From: Saposhnikovia divaricata
Taxonomy: Eukaryota > Streptophyta > Magnoliopsida > Apiales > Apiaceae
DNA: 64,000 nucleotides
Direction: 5' to 3'
NCBI GenBank assembly: GCA_036435485.1
Contig: CM071598.1
Coordinates: 107,692,501 to 107,756,500 of the forward strand
In this document: positions 55,965 through 64,000 of the stretch, piece by piece
Numbering within the stretch: position 1 is the stretch's first letter
Layout: each line of letters opens with the position of its first letter
Made by a program: the position numbers and the translations under genes
The notes under the pieces: generated by a model
What the model saw: only the letters and a program-made list of their open reading frames with translations
Databases searched by the model: none
What the model was told of the DNA's origin: nothing

Positions 55965-58518
55965 GAAGGAATGATCCAACCTGGTCATCATCCCTGGAGG
56001 AAGGCTATCTACTACATCCCCCTTCGGCATCTCTTGGGTAAGTGCTGGACTGTGCCGAACACAGCCTCTTACGCTTGCTGTTGCAATCCCCCTTTTTATC
56101 AAATTATTATTCCATTTATAAAACACCATTCCATATTTTTCCATTTTCTGTTTCCATTTCTCATTCACATATATCAGTTCCATTTCCATTTCCATTTCCA
56201 TCCATCATCATCTTTAAAATACATACATCATAATACTTTGATTATAACTCAGATATCTCCTCCGTATTTAATAAATTCACTTATACTATTAAATACATAA
56301 CTATTCCATCTATTTTTAAAGTATTAAATAATATTCAATAATATTTATTAAATCACAAATGTTTGAAGATTATAAATAACAGAATATTATAAACCATATA
56401 ACCCTAGATAACAACTGATACCATTCTTTTTCATATCTTTTTAAGCCATAAAGTATATTGGCTCCCTTCATATTCATATCCACAATCCATATCATATATT
56501 GATATAAGATTCATATATTATCTAGCAAAACCATTTTCCTTTGAAACATAACAATTTATCAAAATAAGGAAGAAGAAATCTTGCCTCGATCTCTAAATCC
56601 CAGAGGTATGACCCCGTGTTCGTCTTGAGTTTCTATAAGAACGAAAAGGATCATCATTAGCATATGCCCCATTATAATTATTATTACTAAAAACACTTAT
56701 CCTAACCATTTAACTCACTTGATCCCCTAATCTTTTTAGCTTATCAAACACACCATAACATAACTCTTATTAATACCGCCACGTAATGACACTTAGTACA
56801 TTATCAAGGTATGTCATTATCTTATACACTTAGTACATATTTAAGTTTTAAAGACTTTCAAGTCGACCATTAACTCGAGAAAATTATCCTTTATCCGTTT
56901 AAGCGGTATTCCATTAACGTACCCTTGATCTAAACATTTTTATAGAATTGAAAAATTATTCGTTCGACATGAGACCTTCTCCTATACCTTCCTTATGACC
57001 TCTATTATTTAATTATCAAGATTCGTAACGAAATCACTTAGGTTAAAAGTGTTCAATTGAAGTTATGAACTCGCACTTACGTTTTTGAACCACTTTTAGT
57101 ATTTTGGCCATATTTCCTAAACCGTTCATCAGATTTTTACGTACTTTATATCAAAACGATCTATGAACTAAGATCTATCCTATCATGACCAGTGGTTATG
57201 CCCTAATGACCTTGACAGATTCGGGATGCTCTGTTTTTAACAAGTAATTACTGTTTTAACAAAAATCGGGCATTATAACGGCTATATTTTCATACTTTCC
57301 ATAATATAACTCCTTCCAATCCAACATCCAACACATATACCAAACCCTACACCATGTGGACATCATACAAACCATGGTTACTAGCACCCACAACACCTCC
57401 ATGTTCAATCAATCACTTATAAACATACATATAATCATGATTTCATGCTTAATACTCACTTAACCACTAAACTAACCATAACCCATCATAAACTCAAGAT
57501 AATACTAAGGGTTCATGAACTCCATACCTTCCTTGAAGCTTGAACAACACTAAATAAGCCTTGGCTAGTCCTTAAACAACCTTAAAATAGCTTGGATAGT
57601 CTAAAGAAACCATAAAAACAAAGTTAGTTCTTGGAGTTACTACTTATCAAGCAACTTTGATGATTTTATTACCTATGCAAATGATGTTGAATGGCTATGA
57701 AACTTGGTGGATGATCTTCTCTAACCTCTAAGAACCTCCATGAATTTTCCCTTGATTTGTAGTTGATTGTAGCTAGGGTTTTGATTTTGATTTTCTTTTT
57801 TTTTTTCTTGTTTGGACCGAATGGGGTATAAGGATGGAGAAGAGAGATTTTTTTTTTTGTTTTGGTTGCTCTTATCTTGGCTAATCTTGAGAGTTCTAGA
57901 GTTTTGTAGCATGTTATAGATAATTACATGGTGAAATTACTAATTAACCCTTGGTTAAAGTTAGTGGAAAGTGATGTAAGGAGTGATGTCATTCTTGGAT
58001 GATCTTGTGATTTTTGTTTTTGATTTCCTAATTAGTGTTTTAATGATTTTTCTAAATACTAATGTGGTGTGTATATCCTTGTTATGATATTAAGCTTGGT
58101 TGTTTAGTCTCCATATTTGTCTAGTTACGATTCGTTTCGAATTTACCTCGTTATCTAAATGGTTTTGAAATTGTTTAACAATCCAAATTCCCTTGACATT
58201 TCCTTAACTTGATCATTCCTTGGTTTAACCTAATTTTACTATTTCCTCAAGATATAAACCCTTTAATGTTTCTATACTCCTTCATATCACAGTCCATAGA
58301 GTCTTAACTGAAATTGAAAATCCTTAAAATCCACACTCAGGAATTTCTGAAATCCGTCATCGTTTCGAGTCACTTATTTTCATAGTACATCACTAATATG
58401 GTTTCTGATTATTCATTTCCTGTTTCAATGGTAGGGTACCTACATGCCATTTCCCTAAATCCTCAAAATTTACTATTCATTTAATCACTGTATCATTTCT
58501 AAAGTTAGGGTTATTACA

Positions 58519-58905
58519 AGTTGGATGGCGACAGAATTTTGAGATGGGTGAAGGAGCGAATGTGAAGTAATATAGCGGATGAATCAAGAAGTTTCTAGTT
58601 TTTTGATTATTTGGAATATGTATAATGATGTACTCATATATTTAGTATTTAGTAGGGCACTATTTTTTCCCCGCTTGAGGGGTTTTCCTATTGGATTTTG
58701 ATCTTGTGGGGTTTTTAACGAGGCCTTTTTGGTGGATATTAAGGTTTTATTATCTAAACTTCCGGGGGAATCTCTTTCTTATGGATCGTTAGATCCATGG
58801 ATTGGTTAAGCATACCTTTTGGTTAGATAATAAGCTTTTATTATGTCTACAGATGTATTATCTATTTTTTTCATGAATGAATATATCATTTCCTCTAAAA
58901 AAAAA
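58519..58905 (+). mobile_element. possible LINE 3' end with poly(A)
   Basis: It abuts the outer end of the Ty3 LTR. There are no long frames. Features such as CCCCGCTTGAGGGGTTTTCC, GGGTTTTTAACGAGGCC and a terminal A11 run (about 58897-58907) resemble 3' UTRs of plant LINE copies. I recognise the style, not a named family. Confidence 0.4.
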
Positions 58906-59049
58906 AATGAGTTAATTTCATTTATGTGGTGAATTGAACCACTAATCTTTAACAATTTATCAATTCATCTAAAATTGGTGATTAACATTATTTTTAAAAT
59001 TTTATATTTTAGTTTTCAAGATATGGTACGTAACTATATATACAACTAA

Positions 59050-59064
59050 TCTACTATCTAATAT

Positions 59065-59142
<78 letters not shown>

Positions 59143-61159
59143 CGTTTTTGCCATGTAATATATTTTAGTTTTACTATTAAGTCCCTTATAATAAAATTTT
59201 ATGAAAAAACTTAAAATATCTAGGCAATGCTAATGATCGAACCCATGACATATCAATTCAACTAAACTTAAGTTTCGCACCATAACCTTTGAGCTACATG
59301 TATACTTTGTTATATCCCTCATTGTTTTTATTTATTAATTTGATTTTTCTTTATTCAAGATGTAATGAATGTTTCATTTCTCATGCTATTCTTTATTGAT
59401 TGATTTTTTGTTATTTTATGTCTCTTTATATGCCTAAATTCACATGTGTACTCTATTAATAAGTTATTATTTTATTTCATGTAAATGGTTAAAATTTCAC
59501 ATATTTTCTTAACTCTTGTGTCCTATTCTAGGTACTGATTATTCAGCAATTTCAAATACAATAAAATACTTGATTCTAAGTACTTAAGAAATTTTTTGTT
59601 TGAGAAAAATAAAATTAAAAAGCTCACCCGAAAGCTATTACAAAAATGAGAATCTCGGAAACGGGATAAACCAAACATCATTTGAGGAAAAATGTGACAC
59701 ATTAAATTTCATAATTTATTATTTATATGCGTTCATGTATTCAGATTAAATTTTTTTTTTATACAATAGCATATGAGTATACTAAACGATGAATAATAAT
59801 TATACATATATTCGTAAAATTCGAGAATCGGGACTAATCTATTGGGTTCTCGATCAGGAACTTAAGCAGAAAATCAGGAATTCGCCAGAAAATAATCAGA
59901 TTTATTTTAGTATTAAAGTATTTGACATATTAGTCGTATTTGTAACAAAATATAAATAATAATTATATAAAGATACTCGTTAAATTCGATAATTGGATCT
60001 AATCAATTAAATTCTCGATATGGGTTAAGCGGTAAATTGAAAATTCGCTGAAGTAATAATCAAGTATATTTTCATATTATAATAGTATTTGATATATTAA
60101 ATTTATTTGTAATGAAATATACTATTCAAAAGTAATTCATAGTGAGTAAAATATTTTTTAAAAGGTAACTGGGAATTTCTCAAAAATTCAAAAAAATTTT
60201 AGAACACTGATTAATACTGATTAATGCTTTATAATAAAAATATAATTAATAACTAATTCATATTATCTTTTAATATATTTTATAAGAGTTGAAAAATAAG
60301 CCACATTCTCATTTTTAATATTAATCCATTGAACTTCGTGACACCTTACTATAAGTTAGTTTATCTAACACCATTAACAAATTAATATCAAAAGAATAAC
60401 GTTAGTTTACAAACTATGTGTTATTAAATAGTTTATATAGTTCACTTTATACCCTAAATTCAGGATTTTCCGTTTATATTATAATGTTATAAATGATATC
60501 TTTTTCCTTTTCATATTTTCTTATCTTTTTTGTGTTATTTCATGTAATGACTATAAATACAATAAAATTTGAAAAAGAAGAAAACTAGATGGATCATCCG
60601 AAAACTATTACAAAAATACGAGATCTCGAGAAAGTAGCAATTCAAACATTACAAGAATGTGGCGAATCAAAGAATGATAATTGTCACAACGGAATCAAGT
60701 AACATTAATCATAAAATCTAACAACAAAAACAACTATAAAAATCGTAGATGTAGACAATAGAGGAATCATCTCAAAACTATAATAAAAATACGAGATCTG
60801 GAGAAAGGAGCATACCAAAAGTTACTTACGATTTAAGAAAGAAAGAATGTGATGAATTGAAAAATGTTCATTGTCACAACGGGATTAACTATCAGTAAAC
60901 ATAAAATCCAACGACAAAAACAACTATAATAACGTAAATTAGAACATTCGAAAGATCATCTAAACACTATTATAAAAATAAGAGATCTCGACAAAGGAAC
61001 AGACCAAACTTTACTTAGGAAAGAAAGAAAATAACAAATTGAATAATGTTAATCGTCATAACGAGATAAACTAAAATTAACCATAAAATAATAACAAAAT
61101 CGATTATAACTAACGGTAAACTAGAACAATCCCGTGCCTTGCACGGGCATTGAAGCTAG
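59050..61159 (+). mobile_element. non-autonomous Helitron with internal tandem repeats
   Basis: The 3' end has hairpin CCCGTGC-CTT-GCACGGG, a short spacer and CTAG at 61156-61159 followed by T. The likely 5' end is TCTACTATCTAATATATATA at 59050, preceded by A. This gives 2110 bp. The 3' end is clear; the 5' end is the best candidate rather than proven. It contains a (TA)n tract and a repeat array, no coding frames, and is a different family from the 1946-5485 group. Confidence 0.75.
60594..61110 (+). repeat. three ~180-bp tandem units near the Helitron 3' end
   Basis: Units begin at about 60594, 60768 and 60956 with CATC..AAA.ACTAT.A.AAAAATA.GAGATCT-type sequence, followed by AATGTTNATNGTCACAAC and ACAAAAACAACTATAA blocks. 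A diverged unit sits near 59625. Identity is moderate. Confidence 0.75.
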
Positions 61160-61234
61160 TTTAAAATAATTTGATAACAACATTACATGTAAATTAGTCT
61201 TTCTTTCAATTAATTAAATATATCTTACATTTAA

Positions 61235-61509
61235 TACTCCCTACGTTCCTTTTTATTAATCGTTTTGTAAATTTTGTAGAAACCAAGAAAGTGTAATTAA
61301 TACACTTTTATGTAATTAATGATGTTACAAAATTACTTAAATAACCTTATGATTCAGTGTATCAAGAGAGAAAATGAAAACACATGTATAAACATAGGGA
61401 TAATCAGTGGAATAATAGTCATTAAATATGCTTTGAAAATGCAAAGTGATAGATAAAAAGGGATTTTAAGAGAAACATAAAACGACTTATAAAAGGAACG
61501 AAGGGAGTA
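61235..61509. mobile_element. Stowaway MITE (Tc1/mariner type)
   Basis: Body 61237-61507 (271 bp), ends CTCCCTACGTTCCTTTTTAT and, inverted, CTCCCTTCGTTCCTTTTATA, flanked by the TA target duplication (61235-61236, 61508-61509). Non-coding. Textbook Stowaway. Confidence 0.93.
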
Positions 61510-64000
61510 TTAACTATAATATATTTTCTATTTTTACATAACATTATATAATTAAAGGATAAGATCCTTTAAAATATCAGATAGCACAAAAAAATAATTA
61601 AATGAATCCTATATTCAAGTTGAAAAAGAAAAACTTTATTGAAAAAAAAGGATTATAAATAATAGATAATAATAAAAAAATATAGGTATCAGTCCATATG
61701 TACATCGATTAAAAGATTGAATGATACACACATGACAATTTTGGTTGGAAAAAATAATAAATAATTGTTAATAATTGGATTAAAATATATCGAGTTAATA
61801 AAAGTCGATATTTTAGAAAGGGGTATTGCATAGCATGCTCGTACACAAAGTATTATGATCAATCAGTCACATTATATACTCTAAGTCAGTTAAAATTATA
61901 TGCATGGAAAGGTAAAATTTTAAAATATATAATTAGTATTTTTCATATTGATCGAATGACATTTCTACTTCGAAACATTATGTGGATAAATGTGGATAAG
62001 TAATACATTTCTTAAGGATTTTATATTAAGATATATATCATTTCGTTAATTCTTAATAAAAATGATAACAAACCGATGACTTGTTTCTTCACCTTCAACC
62101 TATATTTCATTCTCTGTCAAATCAAAAATTCCTGAATTAATTATTGGATTTAACCCCAATTGCATAAAGAAGATTAATATTTCAATTGTTCCTTTTGGTT
62201 TTGATTGTTCAATTAGTAATTAATCATTCTTTTCACTGCAATTTATTTACGTCTTTGTAATAGTTCTTCATCGTGGACACATCTATACACACGTTTGTTT
62301 GGTTTTAGTTTAAAAATTATATGCGTTTATTACTTTATATCAAATTTTTTGGCATAGTTATGGTATCATCTTTCTCTTGGGTCTTGTACGATACTGAAGG
62401 TGTTCGACACATAGTTATGTCGAACACCTTCAGTATCTTATATGGAGGCATGATTATCCCTTTCCTTTTGGTGTATTGTGACGTTAATTCCCGATTTTGT
62501 TTCAACATCAAATTATAATCATCCAAAAAATAGTCCAGGTTGAGAAAAGATTATCGAGAATAATATACATATGTGGATTCGTATGTAATATGTAATGTAT
62601 GAATATTATCACATGTATATAACAGTGTGTATGTATGAGTGTTTATATATTAATAAATTGTTTTTATTTTATTAATTCACTTGGCACACACGTCATCAGT
62701 TGATTAGAATTTCGTTAACTTTTCGTTAATTTTTTTTTCAAATTTAATGGAGTGACATATATAGTGATTTTAGTTATGTAAATGAGTCGCAATGGAGATC
62801 AGTTAGTCACTTGATAGAATTTGATGAGAACGATGGGCACTTTAATATAAACCTCATTTCTTAAAGTGTCAAAATTATAACTGATATTTGAATAAGTATG
62901 GCGTCCTAGTACTACTCATTTAAATTGTGATTGTGTTCTCGAATATAACTTAAAAGATAAATAAATGAAAAGAACTTTATTCCTCCGTCTCATGTGTTGA
63001 CTAATTCCTCAGTGAAAGAATGTAGAAAAATTAGGATAAAATATTGGAGAATTTCACTACAAAAGATTTGTGTGGATGAAAAATTCTAAGGAAATCAAAA
63101 ACAAAACTTCCCCTAATTTTTAAATTTTATGTTCTCTGATCCAAAGTTACTATAAAAACAAATTACTAGATGTTTTCTACTTATGACATAAATTTGTATA
63201 CATTCAAAGAATTGGTCTAAATGTGTTATACATTATCCAACATATTTATATATCACGAAACATCTTATTTTGAGTGCTTATTGAACGAATGAATCAAATT
63301 ATTTACAAACTAAAATAGGGACATTAGAACAAAACAGGTTTGATGGAAAATATACAATTATGCCCAAATATATTCTTTAAGTCGTAAAAGTAAATGAGTT
63401 TACGTCAATTGCTAGAAGATGACGAGTGCTTTGCACAGATTATTTTGTTAGTTCTAACTAGTTTACTAAGTTTTGCTTCGTAGTGACATTTTAATTTTTT
63501 TAAAAATATATTTTTTCTAGTTATTTATTTAAATAAAATAAATGACAATATTTCTCACATAATTTTAAGATTTACTTTTAATTTTTTGAAAATGGTAATT
63601 TGAATTGAGAAGAAAGTTTAAATTGAGACGATTTGAGAGGCAATACCTCACTACCCCCCGTCTTCTCCTTTACATAACAATGTGTATCCCTAAAAAGAAC
63701 ACAATCAGTGCGTAAAAAAATCGATCACATTTTTATTTCGAACAAGGTGATTAATAAATTGATCGAAAATATATACTCATTTCTAATAAAATTATATCCT
63801 ATTATATAATACGATCCTTAGATCTAAGAATCTATCCTTGGATTTTTGCTAGTTCTCTTATATTATTCCTCGCTTATTCTTTTTTTTGTCGTCGTTAAGA
63901 ATCGATCTTAGATCTTTGGTAATTTTTTTCTATTATCCCATTTACTCTCGTTATGTAATAGGATATAATTCTCTCGATTAGACTAATAATGAATAATATT
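61510..64000. other. intergenic, no gene seen
   Basis: AT-rich sequence with stops in all frames. The pair of overlapping frames at 62321-62526 exists only because it spans a perfect hairpin (62390-62437). A GTGC-TTT-GCAC stem near 63427-63437 with CTAG further on resembles a decayed Helitron end, but the spacing is poor. Confidence 0.4.
62390..62437. repeat. perfect 20-bp inverted repeat
   Basis: Arms 62390-62409 (GATACTGAAGGTGTTCGACA) and 62418-62437 are exact reverse complements, with an 8-base loop CATAGTTA. It lies alone in AT-rich DNA. Confidence 0.9.

Larger units (their letters stand above)
40615..55969 (+). mobile_element. Sirevirus-type Ty1/copia retrotransposon, 15.3 kb, with env-like region, nested in a Ty3 LTR
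   Basis: Body 40620-55964. LTRs 40620-41156 and 55428-55964 are both 537 bp and differ at about 16 positions by eye count (~3%). PBS 41159-41170, PPT about 55414-55427, and 5-bp target duplication GAAGG at 40615-40619 and 55965-55969. Order: gag, protease, integrase, reverse transcriptase, RNase H, then a long env-like region, which is typical of Sireviruses (SIRE1/Maximus). About 4.26 kb of the length is a solo Ty3 LTR (49901-54153) with its target repeat. All ORFs carry stops or shifts, so the copy is dead. Confidence 0.93.
32799..58518 (-). mobile_element. Ty3/gypsy non-autonomous element with 3.4-kb LTRs, gag only; hosts a nested Sirevirus
   Basis: Minus-strand element. The 5' LTR is 58518-39768 (split by the Sirevirus 40620-55964), the PBS 39765-39754, the interior 39767-36185, the purine tract ~36200-36185 and the 3' LTR 36184-32799, which lacks the last 33 bases. 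The interior is only ~3.6 kb and carries a proline-rich ORF and a broken gag with CCHC knuckles. Protease, reverse transcriptase, RNase H and integrase are all missing. The two LTRs stay alignable along their length. The outer flanks show no target duplication, as expected with one end lost. Confidence 0.9.
39768..58518 (-). repeat. 5' LTR of the Ty3 element, split by the Sirevirus
   Basis: Two parts, 39768-40619 and 55965-58518. With the insert removed it is about 3.4 kb, starting TGTAATAACCCTAAC and ending GGGGCATCACA in element orientation. The break is at GAAGG, which is duplicated on both sides of the Sirevirus. Confidence 0.92.

Noticed and set aside
63420..63465. GTGC-TTT-GCAC stem and downstream CTAG as a Helitron end
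   Set aside because: The stem is only about five base pairs and the CTAG is too far; at best a decayed end.

Overview
This is a plant nuclear (eudicot-type) genomic window. The evidence is AT-rich intergenic DNA, GT-AG introns, (TA)n microsatellites, and plant-specific families (GRAS, CC-type glutaredoxin, Sirevirus-type Ty1/copia, Ty3/gypsy, hAT, Helitron, Stowaway). No rRNA, tRNA, CRISPR or prokaryotic operon structure was seen. I cannot name the species from the sequence.

Only three host genes are supported: the 3' end of a GRAS transcription factor close to DLT/SCL28 (1-657, +), an intact CC-type (ROXY-like) glutaredoxin (6755-7138, -), and a complete multi-exon CID-domain gene of the RPRD type (coding 20307-27378, -, with a non-coding 5' exon near 30173-30260). 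They are unrelated in pathway. Most of the rest is transposable-element DNA.

Layout: 1946-5485 is a stack of non-autonomous Helitrons nested in each other. 7809-8417 is a hAT-like element. 8983-13692 holds decayed LTR elements (a Ty3 derivative joined to a Ty1/copia fragment, which carries a TRIM). 13736-15658 is a hAT element with its 8-bp target duplication and an internally deleted transposase. 17891-19806 contains three short hAT-like elements, two nested. 20235-30260 is the RPRD gene, whose introns carry at least five small elements, two of them long foldbacks inserted in (TA)n tracts. 31776-32228 is a LINE RNase H remnant. 32799-58518 is a three-level nest: a minus-strand Ty3 element with 3.4-kb LTRs that kept only gag, a 15.3-kb Sirevirus (40620-55964) inside its 5' LTR, and a 4.25-kb solo Ty3 LTR (49901-54153) inside the env-like region of the Sirevirus. 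59050-61159 is another Helitron and 61237-61507 a Stowaway MITE.

For a closer look: the Helitron stack can be taken apart to the base, because removing each inner copy restores family consensus. Small basic ORFs sit at similar places in the LTRs of two Ty3 families. A gag-only Ty3 element carries an extra ORF upstream of gag. The RPRD introns carry two long foldbacks with a TGACGTCA-type core.
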